Shown: positions 18,613 to 28,643, numbered from the stretch's first letter. The stretch is DNA of 64,000 nt from Methanosarcina sp. MSH10X1 (GCF_004099695.1 NZ_SCHL01000001.1:124001-188000), one strand, 5' to 3'. Notes: generated from the letters alone by a model not told the origin. Numbers and translations: made by a program.

Positions 18613-19464
18613 ATGGAAATAGACCGAAATCAGGTTGAAAGTCTGGTAAAAACCGAAGGCGGGAATCTGAAAAAGGGAGCAACGCGAAAAACAACAGGAC
18701 AACCTATAAACTCCAGACAGCCTGGTGATTTTAGACAGTCTGGCGACTCTATAAAGCCATCCGGCAGCCTATTTGACAGTTCAAGCATAGAAGGTATTAT
18801 TATAGAAGGTATAGATATAGTCCGGACCTTCAGGATGGGAGAGGTACAGGTTCGAGCCCTGCGCGGAGTAAATGTAAGAATCGCGCGCGGAGAGTTTATT
18901 GCGATTATGGGCCCGAGCGGCTCAGGGAAGACCACCCTCTTAAACCAGCTCGGCCTGCTTGACACCCCGAATTCGGGAAAAGTCATTATAGAAGGCACGG
19001 ATACCTCCCGTATGTCCGACAGCGAAAAAGGCAGGTTCCGGCTGCATAACCTGGGCTATGTCTTTCAGGACTATGCCCTTCTTCCCGAACTCAATGCTTC
19101 GGAAAACGTCTACATCTCCCTTATGATGCAGGGCAAAAGTAAAACCGAGTACGAAACCGCAGCCGCGGAAATCCTTACCGCAGTTGGCCTGGGAGACCGC
19201 CTGCAGCAACTTCCCTCCAAAATGAGCGGAGGCCAGCAGCAAAGAGTTTCAATAGCCCGGGCTCTTGCCCACTCTCCGGAAGTCCTTTTTGCAGACGAGC
19301 CCTGTGCAAATCTGGACTCCCAGACTTCAAAGGAAGTCCTTGAACTCTTTAAAAAATTCAACCAGGAACAGGGACAGACCATTGTAATGGTTACCCATGA
19401 AGGATGGCATGCCGAATATGCAGACAGGATAATAAAGTTGAAAGACGGGATAATCCAGGTGTAA
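18613..19464 (+). CDS. ABC transporter ATP-binding protein (LolD/MacB type)
   Basis: The product has 283 residues from ATG 18613, with TAAGGAG eight bases upstream. The first ~60 residues are polar and probably disordered, with a repeated QPGDFRQSGDS-like element, unusual for the family. The rest is canonical: Walker A GPSGSGKTT, Q-loop VFQDYALLPELN, signature MSGGQQQRVSIARAL, Walker B VLFADEPCANLD and H-loop VTHE. It powers the adjacent FtsX-type permease. A pyrimidine-rich 230-bp spacer follows. Confidence 0.92.
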   Translation: MEIDRNQVESLVKTEGGNLKKGATRKTTGQPINSRQPGDFRQSGDSIKPSGSLFDSSSIEGIIIEGIDIVRTFRMGEVQVRALRGVNVRIARGEFIAIMGPSGSGKTTLLNQLGLLDTPNSGKVIIEGTDTSRMSDSEKGRFRLHNLGYVFQDYALLPELNASENVYISLMMQGKSKTEYETAAAEILTAVGLGDRLQQLPSKMSGGQQQRVSIARALAHSPEVLFADEPCANLDSQTSKEVLELFKKFNQEQGQTIVMVTHEGWHAEYADRIIKLKDGIIQV

Positions 19465-19698
19465 AGCACAGGCTGGGCTTAAAAATATTCACAGGATCTC
19501 CTGCTTTTTACTTCCTGATTTCTGATCTCTTTATTTCTCTTTTCCTAATTTGTAATTTGTTAACTTCTAATTTCCTATTTCTGATTTCCTGCTTTTTAAT
19601 CTCTTAATTCTTGGTCTCCTAATTTCTTAGTTTCCGGGAAAGAAGGTTCTGTCACTGCAAAATATTAACTTCTTTCATCCCACAAGTTACTAAAATTA

Positions 19699-20622
19699 TT
19701 GGAAAAGTTTTTCAGTAACATCTACAATATAATTAGCATAAAATTGCAAATGTGGGAAAAGATTTACATGCTTTTTGAGCCGTTGCTGGATAAATATAAA
19801 ACTTATTTAAAGCAGTTTTACGGCATTCTCAGGTTTTTACAGGTAGCCGAGAGGTTTACCCTTCTTTTCCTGTTAATGATTTTATTTAATGCCTATGAAT
19901 TTTTTTACATTGTCCCCGGAATGGAAGACTTTTCCAGGAACCAGAAGTATATCGATCCCTACTGGTTCAATATTATCTTAATGGCTGCGGGAGCGGTTAT
20001 ACTTATTTTTTTCGCAGCCGCCTGCGGAAAATTGCTCAGGGAAAAAAGAGAACTTAACCTCGTAAGCACGCTTGAGGGTAATTTTCCAGAACTCAGGACA
20101 AAATTGAGTACGGCATGTGACAATAAACAGAATTTCAATATAGTTACTGATAAGCTCTTTAAAGATGTTTATGAGCAGCTAGCCGATGTCAAGATTAAAA
20201 AACTCATTCCAGGCAGGCAGATCCTCAGTGCATTTTTAGTTCTTTTACTGTTCAGTGGATCGATTGTTTTCTGCATAGTTGAAGGTTTCAGCTTTGGCAT
20301 CTCTCCCAGCCACCTGATCGAGAAAATTCCGGATTTGCCGGAAGGTAAAGCTTCAGGCCAGTTAGAAAACGAATCTTCTGAAGAGATCGACTATGGCGTG
20401 GAAACCGTCATAATAAAAAATGGGGAGCAGATTGAAATGGAGATCAACCCAAGCCTTGGGCTTGGATTTACAAACCGGATAGATTCAGGAACAGCCGGAG
20501 AGTTTTATGAAAGCTCAAACGGCTCTAAAAAAGGGTTCAGGTACAGCCAGACATATACCGAAGACCTACCAGAAGAATATGAGCCATTGATAAAGCAATA
20601 TTTTGAGAAACTCTCATCTTAA
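19699..20622 (+). CDS. membrane protein of the MoxR/DUF58/VWA operon, function unknown
   Basis: About 307 residues with helices at ~55-75, ~95-115 and ~178-200, a cytoplasmic stretch with LREKRELNLVSTLEGNFPELRTKLSTACDN between, and an acidic C-terminus (SSEEIDYGVE, then a YTEDLPEEYEPLIKQYFEKL tail). The C-terminal LPEEYEPLIKQYF resembles tails of membrane proteins found upstream of MoxR genes. It lies 17 bp before the MoxR gene and is surely co-transcribed. The start is uncertain: TTG 19699 has no good ribosome binding site; ATGs at ~19750 and ~19768 are alternatives. Confidence 0.65.
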   Translation: MEKFFSNIYNIISIKLQMWEKIYMLFEPLLDKYKTYLKQFYGILRFLQVAERFTLLFLLMILFNAYEFFYIVPGMEDFSRNQKYIDPYWFNIILMAAGAVILIFFAAACGKLLREKRELNLVSTLEGNFPELRTKLSTACDNKQNFNIVTDKLFKDVYEQLADVKIKKLIPGRQILSAFLVLLLFSGSIVFCIVEGFSFGISPSHLIEKIPDLPEGKASGQLENESSEEIDYGVETVIIKNGEQIEMEINPSLGLGFTNRIDSGTAGEFYESSNGSKKGFRYSQTYTEDLPEEYEPLIKQYFEKLSS

Positions 20623-20638
20623 AAAGAGAGGAATTCCA

Positions 20639-21646
20639 ATGAGAGAAATACAGGAAATCCAGCTTGAAGATTCGGAACTTGATTTAAAACCCACCTATGA
20701 AAAAGCCCGTCAGATCTTTGAGGTCATTTTTAAAGAAATAGGCAATGCCATAGTCGGCCAGAAAGAAATGATAAGGCAGATCCTTATAGCCATGCTGTGT
20801 GAAGGGCATGTGCTGGTGGAAAGCAATCCCGGACTTGGTAAGACCCTGACCATATCCACTATTTCCCAGATTATGAATATGAAATTCAGCAGGATACAGT
20901 GCACTCCTGACCTCATGCCCGCGGATATTACAGGCACTGACATAATCGAAGATGATGAGAAAGGCTCCAAACACTTCAAGTTCAAGCAGGGCCCGGTTTT
21001 TGCAAATATTGTGCTTGCCGACGAGATCAACCGTGCATCTCCGAAAACCCAGTCTGCGCTGCTTGAAGCCATGCAGGAAAAGCAGGTGACTGTAGCAAAT
21101 ACGACATACCTGCTTGACAAACCCTTTTTTATACTCGCAACCCAGAACCCGATTGAGATGGAAGGGACTTATGCTTTACCCGAAGCCCAGCTTGACAGGT
21201 TTTTAATGAAAATCCAGCTTGAATACCCGGACAAAGACGAGGAGTTTGAAATTGTAAACCGGTATGCAGAGGCATTCAGGCCGACTGTCAGGCAGTGTAT
21301 AGACAAACAGACCTTCCTTGAGCTCCAGCAGATCACCCGGAGAATTCCGATCTCCAACAAACTAAAAAAATATGCAATAGAGATCGTGAACCAGACAAGG
21401 AACATGCCTGAAATGATAGAAGCCGGTGCATCGCCCAGGGCTTCAATAGCCCTGATTCTCTGTGCGAAGGCAAATGCGTTCCTTGACAACCGGGGGTACG
21501 TCGAAAGAGGAGATATCGACGCTATGGTGCTGCCTGTCCTTCGCCACAGGATTATTCTCTCATTTGAGGCTGCACGTAACAATACTACAGGTGATAAAAT
21601 CATACAGAAAATCCTTGAGGAGAAAAAACAGCTGCATCTTGAATAG
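20639..21646 (+). CDS. MoxR-family AAA+ ATPase
   Basis: The product has 335 residues. ATG 20639 is preferred because AGAGGAA lies just upstream, while a longer frame from 20603 overlaps the previous gene. It shows Walker A ESNPGLGKTLT, Walker B VLADEINRASPKTQSALLEAMQE, sensor 1 ILATQNPIEMEGTYALPEAQLDRF and the sensor-2 region SPRASIALILCAKA. MoxR ATPases act as chaperones that load metal or assemble complexes together with VWA-domain partners, which follow here (DUF58 and two VWA proteins). Confidence 0.93.
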   Translation: MREIQEIQLEDSELDLKPTYEKARQIFEVIFKEIGNAIVGQKEMIRQILIAMLCEGHVLVESNPGLGKTLTISTISQIMNMKFSRIQCTPDLMPADITGTDIIEDDEKGSKHFKFKQGPVFANIVLADEINRASPKTQSALLEAMQEKQVTVANTTYLLDKPFFILATQNPIEMEGTYALPEAQLDRFLMKIQLEYPDKDEEFEIVNRYAEAFRPTVRQCIDKQTFLELQQITRRIPISNKLKKYAIEIVNQTRNMPEMIEAGASPRASIALILCAKANAFLDNRGYVERGDIDAMVLPVLRHRIILSFEAARNNTTGDKIIQKILEEKKQLHLE

Positions 21647-21740
21647 GAACGCGGCATGAGATTGTTATAAAACATGGTAGAGGCAGGTACAAAGTATGGC
21701 TGGAGGCATGATTGAATGCGGCTGGAGGTACTGACAGGAT

Positions 21741-22622
21741 ATGGAAGGCTCAAAACATAAGATCGACACAACATTCCTTACTCAGCTCGACAGATATGCA
21801 CTTCCGGTCAGGAACAGGGTAACAGCCATTCACTCGGGCAGCCATCTCTCAACAAGAAAGGGATCCGGGCTTGATCTTATAGACCATAGAAAATACAATC
21901 CGGGAGATTCGTTAAAAAAGATCGACTGGAACCTTTACGCCCGTACCGAAAAACTCTATATACGCAGGTTCGAAGAGGATAAAAACCTGAATATGGTAAT
22001 ACTGCTTGATGCCAGCGGCAGCATGCTTTTTCCTGAGAATAGTCCGAACAAATTCGAGTATGCATCAACCATAGCCATAGGAATCTCTTACATTGTAATG
22101 CGGTACAACGACCAGTACAGGATTGCAACCTTTGCGGATAATGTAAATTATACTAAAGCCCTTAAAGGAAGGGAGGAGTTCCTCCGGACCATTGATAACC
22201 TGTCCCGAATTTCAGTAAATGGAAAGACGAAGCTTGCAGATTGCGCAGATTCCATATACCCGAGAATAAAATCAAAATCGGTGGTTTTAATAATTTCGGA
22301 TTTCCTGGATTCTCCGGATTCTATCCGGTATGCCGTCCACAGGCTGTGCAGGCATGAACTCGTATTTATACATCTCTATCACGAAACCGAAATCAACCTG
22401 CCTGAGACTGTAGACGGCACCGTCAAATTTATAGACAGCGAGACAAACGAAGAGTTGAGCATTTCCGTAGGCCAGCAGTTTAAAAAGGAATACGCTGCCG
22501 AATATGGGAAGCATATGGCTGAACTGGACAAAATCACACACGATTTTAAGGTTCCATACTTCAAAATCAGTATTGACAATCGGCCGATTGATGCTATTCT
22601 CACGATCATAGGTGAAAGGTGA
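21741..22622 (+). CDS. DUF58 domain protein with von Willebrand A-like fold
   Basis: The product has 293 residues. The DUF58 block is clear: GSGLDLIDHRKYNPGDSLKKIDW, then ARTEKLYIRRFEEDKNLNMVILLDASGSM, which includes an intact MIDAS motif (DASGS, ~90). It is the usual second member of MoxR operons. The stop TGA overlaps a GTG of the next frame (GTGA), so translation is likely coupled. Confidence 0.92.
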   Translation: MEGSKHKIDTTFLTQLDRYALPVRNRVTAIHSGSHLSTRKGSGLDLIDHRKYNPGDSLKKIDWNLYARTEKLYIRRFEEDKNLNMVILLDASGSMLFPENSPNKFEYASTIAIGISYIVMRYNDQYRIATFADNVNYTKALKGREEFLRTIDNLSRISVNGKTKLADCADSIYPRIKSKSVVLIISDFLDSPDSIRYAVHRLCRHELVFIHLYHETEINLPETVDGTVKFIDSETNEELSISVGQQFKKEYAAEYGKHMAELDKITHDFKVPYFKISIDNRPIDAILTIIGER

Positions 22623-22630
22623 CCCTGCCT

Positions 22631-24517
22631 ATGGATTACGAATTTCTTCCGGGTCTGGCTGCGCTTGCAGGTATAATTCCCCTGGTCATAGTTTACTTAC
22701 TTAAACCCCGCCCGAAACAGGTAATCCTGCCGTCTCTGATGTTTGTCCGGAAAGTAGTCAGGGAAACATCCGATTCCAGGCGTAAAATGAGTAAAAGAAT
22801 AACAGACCCGCTTTTTTTCTTACAGCTAATTGCCCTGATTCTTATGGCTATTGCAATAGCAGGTCCTTTAATTGAAAATATTGAGGAAGATTCGGAAAAA
22901 GTCGTGGTTATTATAGATTCGTCTGCCAGCATGTCAGTACCTGACCGGATCAATGAGGCAAAATTCATAGCAATGGAAAGCCTGGGGAAGGAAAATACGG
23001 TTATTGCTGCCGAAAGCATGCCTCTGGTGCTTGCAAAAGCGGTAGAAGCGACCGATGCAAGAGAGGTAATTAACAGCCTGGAAGCCGGGGGTACTCCTGG
23101 CGGCCTTCCTGAAGCTATTCTGACAGTTATAAACGATGAGGGAAACCGGAAGGCAAAAGTTGCTGTGGTATCCGACTTTGAAAATTGGGCAGGAAGACCG
23201 CCTGAGACATATGCCAGAATAGCCAGAGCAAAAAATCTTGAGCTTGAGTTCATGCAGGTAGGAAGGGAAACTCCAAATTACGCAATAATAGACGGGTACC
23301 TGAAAGACCGGAATGACGGAACTTATGAATACACCTGTACTGTCAAAAATTTCAATAATAAAAGCGTAAAACTCGATTTGTGGCTGGAAAGCAAATCAGG
23401 GCTTCTTACCACGCGAAGCATTAGCAAGCCGGTATCACTTGGGGAATTCGGAACCCAGCAAATAAAATTCTCCAGCATCCCTCAGGGCACATCGACTGTG
23501 GAAATTCTCAATAAAGATGCGGTGCCCTGTGATAACATTGCCCGGATCTCTATTCCTGAAATCAAACCCAGACAAATGCTTATGTTAACCGACATTGATC
23601 CTGAAATATATAAATCTCCGCTGATAACAGCCCTATCCCTTATACCCGGGCTTACGGTCGATGTGCAGCATGCTCTTCCGGCAGATACTGGAAAATATGA
23701 TAGTATCGTCATAAATTGTGAACATGAACCCCTGGCAGCTTCCACTATAAAGGAAGTTATTGCTCATGCGGGAAGCGGGAAGAACATTATAGTTATCGGA
23801 AACGGGTGCCTGTATAATTCTTCGGGAATGCGTGAGTTATATCCAATCCTGCCTGTAGAGATCAGATCGATCGAAGAAGATAACAGCCATACGCTCGAAA
23901 CTGCAGGAAGCGGCACACAGCTTTTTGAGGGGATCTCTTTTGACGAAGTGCATATTCGAAAATACCTGGTTGCGGTTCCACGTGAAAATGCCTCGGTACT
24001 TGCCGAACTCAAGGATGCCGGGCCTGTAGTCTGTACCTGGAAACCTGACAATGGGACAATTACCTATGTAGGGATCAGCGATATTGCCGGAAATGAGGCA
24101 TGGAATAATTTCCCTACCGTTCCTGCGTATCCGGTATTCTGGGCAAAGCTTCTCAAATACTTGTGGGGAATCGGGGATATCCGTGAAACCAATGTAAACA
24201 CAGGAAGATACCAGGCTTTTGACCGGAACATAATGATCGAAAACCCGAAGGAAACAATCAGCAGCAAGTCCGTTTACTACGATAAATGCGGATTTTATAA
24301 TCTGGACCAGAAAACTATTGCAGCTAACCTCTACGATTCTACCGAATCAAATACCTTTACTGAGAACCGGTTAAACCTGACAGGCGGAAGAGAAGATGTC
24401 CAGAAAGAAGACCTGCATAAGAAATCGCCTGACAGGCTCCGGGAATACCTGATTTACTCCCTGCTGCTTCTTCTTATTCTTGAGAACCTGATCATGTTCA
24501 GGAGGAAAATAATATGA
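22631..24517 (+). CDS. BatA/VWA-domain membrane protein
   Basis: The product has 628 residues from ATG 22631; GTG 22619, overlapping the previous stop, is an alternative. The N-terminal BatA-type region has two helices (FLPGLAALAGIIPLVIVYLL; then PLFFLQLIALILMAIAIAGP) around a PRPKQVILPSLMF motif. The VWA domain follows with intact MIDAS DSSAS (~96). Large beta-rich central domains follow and a C-terminal helix (~605-622). It is inferred to be a membrane-anchored partner of the MoxR ATPase. The region before the next start carries a short duplication of its AGATAATATGAGT end. Confidence 0.88.
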   Translation: MDYEFLPGLAALAGIIPLVIVYLLKPRPKQVILPSLMFVRKVVRETSDSRRKMSKRITDPLFFLQLIALILMAIAIAGPLIENIEEDSEKVVVIIDSSASMSVPDRINEAKFIAMESLGKENTVIAAESMPLVLAKAVEATDAREVINSLEAGGTPGGLPEAILTVINDEGNRKAKVAVVSDFENWAGRPPETYARIARAKNLELEFMQVGRETPNYAIIDGYLKDRNDGTYEYTCTVKNFNNKSVKLDLWLESKSGLLTTRSISKPVSLGEFGTQQIKFSSIPQGTSTVEILNKDAVPCDNIARISIPEIKPRQMLMLTDIDPEIYKSPLITALSLIPGLTVDVQHALPADTGKYDSIVINCEHEPLAASTIKEVIAHAGSGKNIIVIGNGCLYNSSGMRELYPILPVEIRSIEEDNSHTLETAGSGTQLFEGISFDEVHIRKYLVAVPRENASVLAELKDAGPVVCTWKPDNGTITYVGISDIAGNEAWNNFPTVPAYPVFWAKLLKYLWGIGDIRETNVNTGRYQAFDRNIMIENPKETISSKSVYYDKCGFYNLDQKTIAANLYDSTESNTFTENRLNLTGGREDVQKEDLHKKSPDRLREYLIYSLLLLLILENLIMFRRKII

Positions 24518-24533
24518 GTGGGAGAAAGATAAT

Positions 24534-27091
24534 ATGAGTTTTGGCTTTCTGTATAAATCCGAGTTGCTGCTCCTGCTTCCTCTGGCGGGCTTCCTGCTTT
24601 TAGGGCTGAGTAAAAAAGCCAGTAAAAAGCATCTGTTCTTCCACGTACTTATCGCATTTCTTCTGATTCTGGCACTCGCAGTTCCATATTCCGCAGAGAT
24701 AGCTTCCCCGAAAACCAATCAATCCAGAATAACCATAATCTCTGACGAGACAGCAAGTATGGAACTACTTCAGAAGGGGATTCCGCAGAATATATCCGGA
24801 AAACTTGGCAGCAAGGTTCCTGTTACGATTACAACCATATCAGGATCGCACACCTCGCTCGGGGATGCTATTATGCAGCAGGCGTCCCCTGAGAATTATG
24901 TGCTTATAGTTTCGGACGGGCAGAGCAACTCGGGTACTTCAATTGAGGATGCGCTTTCCTATAGCTACAGGAATGGTTTCCCTGTAGCTGCACTCATTCC
25001 GCATACGCTCAAAGAAGACCTCAGCGTAGAAATTGAAGGAGAAAATGAGCTCGTAATCGGGAACGAGGCTCCTTTCAGGGTTTATGTTCGAAAATCAACT
25101 GAAAACGAGCTGAAGTACGAACTGAGAGTTACAGTTGACCATAAGCAGGTAATGAGAAAGAAGATTACCCAGACCGGAAGAATAGAAAGTGTCGATTTCA
25201 ACCATACTTTCGATACACTTGGACCGCATACGTTAAAAGCAACCCTTCACCCTGCAAGCATAAACGTTAAAGGCATGGACTATTTCGAGAATAACAACCA
25301 GTACATGAAAAGCGTATATGTGACACCAAAGCCGAAAGTGCTTTTTGTGACAGATGAGCCGGATTCGCCTCTGGCAGCCATACTTTACGAGGTTTATGAA
25401 GTCCATCGTGCATGGTCTCCCGGCTCCCTTGAAGGGATGGATGCAGTCGTAATCGATAATCAGGCTGCATCGACAATTTCAAATTCGGAAGTCGAAGCCC
25501 TGAGAAAGTATCTCATTAATGGCGGCGGCATGGTAGTGGTGGGAGGCAATACTTCTTTTGATTATCCTGCAGAAGGTACCTATAGCACACGCAATTCGAA
25601 ACCCTGCTGCCGGTCACGTCCAGCCCCTCAAACTGGAGAGGCGGCAGGAACATTGTCCTTATGCTTGACGTTTCGCCCAGCACCCTGCAAGATAACAGGG
25701 TCGGAGGGCATGTTCTAGACGACATCCTTTCCAATGCTATTGTCCTGCTTGAGAGCGACCACCTGAAAGACGCAAGAGTAGACGTAATCACGTTTGGGAG
25801 CAAGGGAAAGGATATTACAAACGGGTTCGTGGATATGTCCAAAGAATATAACAGGATATGGCTTGAAGGCGAGATCAGCAAAATTACCCCTTCGGGAGAC
25901 TCGACTTCACTTGAACGTGGTTTGTTAACTGCGCGCAACCTGCTTAGAGGGCAGAACAATAGTGCAGATGCTGAAATAATAATCGTTTCTGACGGCGGGA
26001 TAGGCAGTAAAAGCGAGGGAGATAAAACGTTTGCACAGGCAGTAAATTGCGCAGATTCACTTCGTGAAGAAGGAATAGGCATTCATTTTGTCCATATTCA
26101 TTCTCCAAACACCCAGCGCCAGGTCAATCCCAATGGCAATTACTACGCCTATCTGCTGATGAATAAAATCGGCTTATCGAAAAACTATAACAGGATCGAA
26201 CCCGGACAGCGGATAGATGTCAGTTTTTCCGAGAAATCGGAAGAATCGGAGGGAATTGAAGAAAATTATTCAGGCGGTGCGCTGATAGTCTATGATCCGA
26301 GGCATTTCATTACAAGAGAAATTTCCGAAATCACGTACGATCTTCGGGGCTATAATGAAGCAAGTCCGAAGCCGGAAGCAAACCGTCTCTTAACAACCAG
26401 ACTTGGCAAACCCGTAATCACGGTCTGGAGACTTGGTCTCGGGCGGGTTGCAGCGATTACCACCGATAATGGATGCGGCAATGGGATTGCGTGGGCTCCT
26501 TCCCTGTATACAGGCAACGACAGCCTGGTAATTACAAGAACCCTGAACTGGGCAGTCGCAGAGACCGAAATGTCCGGGAGTATGCAGTTAAAAGTTCCTG
26601 ACCTTAAAGTAAACCAGCCCGGCAGAGTCCTTATTACAACCAGGGATGAGGGAGCTCCTGAACTGTATTTTGATAAAAAGCCTATGGAAATAACTCCTAT
26701 CGGAAACAGGATGTATGAATCATATATCACCCCGGCTACCTTCGGGCTCCATAAAATCTCAGAAAAGCCTGCCGGCGTAAACGAGACTGAGGAATTCATG
26801 CCTGAGACCATCGGTGCTGAAAACATATCCTGGAGACCTGCTTCTGCAAACTGTCCTGACGAATATACCCATATCGGCGAAAACCCCTTATTCCGAACCA
26901 CCCTGCTGGAAAACGGTGGAAAAATCTATACTTCAGCCGATATTTATTCCCGGATAACAACCGACTCAGTGACCCATACCGAAAAACAGGCTGTGACAAA
27001 AGTAATCTATACGAAATATATTCTTGTGCTCGCCTTTCTCATCTACCTGATATATACCGTGTATCATACTTACAACACCCGTATGAAGTAA
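24534..27091 (+). pseudogene. second VWA-domain membrane protein, interrupted by a frameshift
   Basis: Two frames together make one ~850-residue protein. The first (24534 to a stop at 25718) begins with two helices and a weak MIDAS (DETAS) and runs sensibly to VVGGNTSFDYPAEGTY at 25581-25583. The second carries on as HTQFETLLPVTSSPSNW from 25586. It contains an intact MIDAS (LMLDVSPST, 25661 onwards), a VWA domain, a glutamine-amidotransferase-like beta region and a C-terminal helix (LVLAFLIYLIYTVYH). The second frame has a TAG at 25583-25585, so the break lies within a few bases of 25583-25590 and fits loss of one base. No classical slippery heptamer is present. It is a real mutation or a sequence error. 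Confidence 0.85.
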
Positions 27092-27350
27092 TCCGTATTA
27101 CAGGACAATTTCATCTGCCATTGATTTTTCCGGAAACCTTATATTTTCAAATTTTTACGGTTTGGAGCTATTCAATTTCGGAATTATTATTCTAAACCGG
27201 TTTCCATACTTCCTGATAAGGTTTTCATTCCGTTTAGAGTGCAATTCGTGTAATAATATAATTGATAGATCGGTGAAATAAGCATTCAATCAATGAACGA
27301 GGTTAGAGAGTTAGACAAAAAAAGTTGAATGAAATGAGATTAACTCTTAA
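27092..27350. other. intergenic, AT-rich
   Basis: No gene seen after the VWA operon. Transcription of the operon presumably ends here; the only short inverted repeat noticed is GAAACC...GGTTTCC (27132-27211), widely spaced. Confidence 0.4.
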
Positions 27351-27354
27351 AAAT

Positions 27355-27565
27355 TTTATATACAATAAACACATAGTATAACTTGCGTTCTCATCCTTTC
27401 AACACCCCACTAGCAAACAACACCTACTACAGAACATTACTCCACAGTAAAGGGATAGAGAGAAACTCACAACCTATCAATCAAAGTACCTCAATATCTC
27501 TTCCCCAACTTAGAACAGGTGAGTCTCTCAAATACCGTTTAGAACTCCCAGGTTTTCTCGGGTGA
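27355..27565 (+). other. promoter-bearing unit A, no clear product (twin of unit B)
   Basis: TATA box TTTATATA (27355-27362) is followed by ACATAGTATAACTTGCGTTC at 27371-27390. The same layout recurs exactly 700 bp downstream. The expected transcript start, ~27383, falls on TTGCG. A 60-codon frame starts with TTG at 27383 and would be leaderless, but the twin unit has a stop early in that frame, so a noncoding RNA or decayed small gene is at least as likely. Similarity with unit B continues to about 27555 (GTTTAGAACTCCCAG versus GTTCGGAACTTCCAG). Confidence 0.45.
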
Positions 27566-27679
27566 GGGCGCTACCTCATTTTAAATAATTCTAAGAAATA
27601 TCGTGCTCCACATAAGTAAATAATTTACTTATACCACCTGATTTTAAGGAATCTAATTTAATCAACCGTTGACCCGCGA

Positions 27680-27792
27680 CCGTTGCGCCGGTCGATCACG
27701 CTCCGGTTATACCGGTCTAGATAAAGCATGAGTTTTTGATAAAACCTTTTCTCAAAAAGTTTTCGCTCAAGCCTTTTTTGAAAAGGCTTGCG
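27680..27792 (+). repeat. dispersed composite repeat, copy A
   Basis: It starts CCGTTGCGCCGG, continues with a TCACGCTCCGGTTA-type GC-rich part, then GAGTTTTTGATAAAACC, and ends in the twin hairpins (AAGTTTTCGCTCAAGCC to AAGGCTTGCG). Copy B follows directly. Inverted relatives lie at 58.57-58.86 kb. Confidence 0.85.
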
Positions 27793-27798
27793 TTGAAA

Positions 27799-27909
27799 CC
27801 GTTGCGCCGGTTTATCACGCTCCGGTTACACCGGTTTCGATAAAGCATGGTTTTTGATAAAACTTTTTTGAAAAAGTTTTCGCTCAAGCCTTTTTTGAAA
27901 AGGCTTGCG
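27799..27909 (+). repeat. dispersed composite repeat, copy B
   Basis: Same order of modules as copy A, with changes mostly in the GC-rich half (TTTATCACGCTCCGGTTACA). The first hairpin is perfect here (AAACTTTTTTGAAAAAGTTT). Confidence 0.85.
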
Positions 27910-28055
27910 GTCAAGCCATTTAGCAATTCGGGAAGGACAGCATCCTCCTGAGACGGGACTCGGGTAGTTCAATGCTATAAGGTTAAACCAATGGAGAAAA
28001 ATTAGATCTTTATAACAACAGAATATAGTTAAAATAACATTATGTGTTAAAAATA

Positions 28056-28424
28056 TTATATATGGTGCGAACATAGTATAAATTGCGTTCTCATCACAAG
28101 ACCACATAGCAAGACCTATTCCACAAGAAATACTTCAACGCCTACTCCGAAAAATCTACTCTAAAAGCGAAGAGACAAGATAAGAAGCTCGCAACCCGTG
28201 AGTCCAGTACCAAACCTCTTCCTGAACAAGACCTGATAAGTGCCGTTCGGAACTTCCAGAATTTTACAGATGGGAACGCAATCTTTTCTCCAGGCAAAAT
28301 ATTGCTAACAGCCTTCAGTATACAAAAAGATCCTAAAACATCAAAAGGCAATAGAAGTGGAAAAGATCGAAAAAAAATAAGAAAATTGTCAGGACTCAGT
28401 AAAAAAATAGTAAAACAGTATTAA
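28056..28424 (+). other. promoter-bearing unit B, no clear product (twin of unit A)
   Basis: TATA box TTATATAT (28056-28063), then ACATAGTATAAATTGCGTTC at 28071-28090, matching unit A. A frame without ATG is open from 28113 to TAA at ~28424 (about 103 codons, Lys-rich end). It shares frame and scattered residues with unit A (an SST...LP stretch). The two may be homologous decayed genes or paralogous RNAs. I cannot assign a function. Confidence 0.4.
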
Positions 28425-28457
28425 AAAGATGATAAAAGATAGTAAAAAACAGAGTTA

Positions 28458-28643
28458 TTATACGGATATTACCTCACTTTTTTGCCGTTTGAATATCCCG
28501 GTTACTTTGCCATCCTGATCGATATCGTTCCTGATCAAAATAAGTTCCCAACCCTCGTTTCCTATTCTTTCGAGTTCGCTCATCAACTGTGGCATGTTTA
28601 AGCCATCAAGTTTGCGAGAATCATATTCCCATAGATGTATCGT
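28458..28643 (-). CDS. DUF4177-like small protein with apparent ACG start
   Basis: The product has 61 residues if initiated at ACG 28643, six bases behind a very strong GGAGGGG. An in-frame TAA lies immediately upstream of the ACG, so no other start precedes it. The sequence runs IHLWEYDSRKLDGLNMPQL, then a helix, then NEGWELILIRND and GKVTGIFKRQ. This is the usual DUF4177 layout: strand, helix, the NxxGWELV-type signature, strand, FKR end. Internal ATG 28595 would delete the first strand. A TATA-like TTATTTATAG lies ~65 bp upstream. Either ACG is used or the original ATG has mutated. Confidence 0.65.
   Translation of the reverse strand, partial: TIHLWEYDSRKLDGLNMPQLMSELERIGNEGWELILIRNDIDQDGKVTGIFKRQKSEVISV

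Noticed and set aside
25560-25720. Programmed -1 frameshift in the VWA gene
   Set aside because: No X-XXY-YYZ slippery heptamer or following pseudoknot-like structure was seen at the junction; a one-base loss is simpler.
27717-28107. Minus-strand frames across the composite repeats
   Set aside because: They are translations of the hairpin repeat units (FQKRLERKLFQKSF-type text) and recur wherever the repeat occurs.
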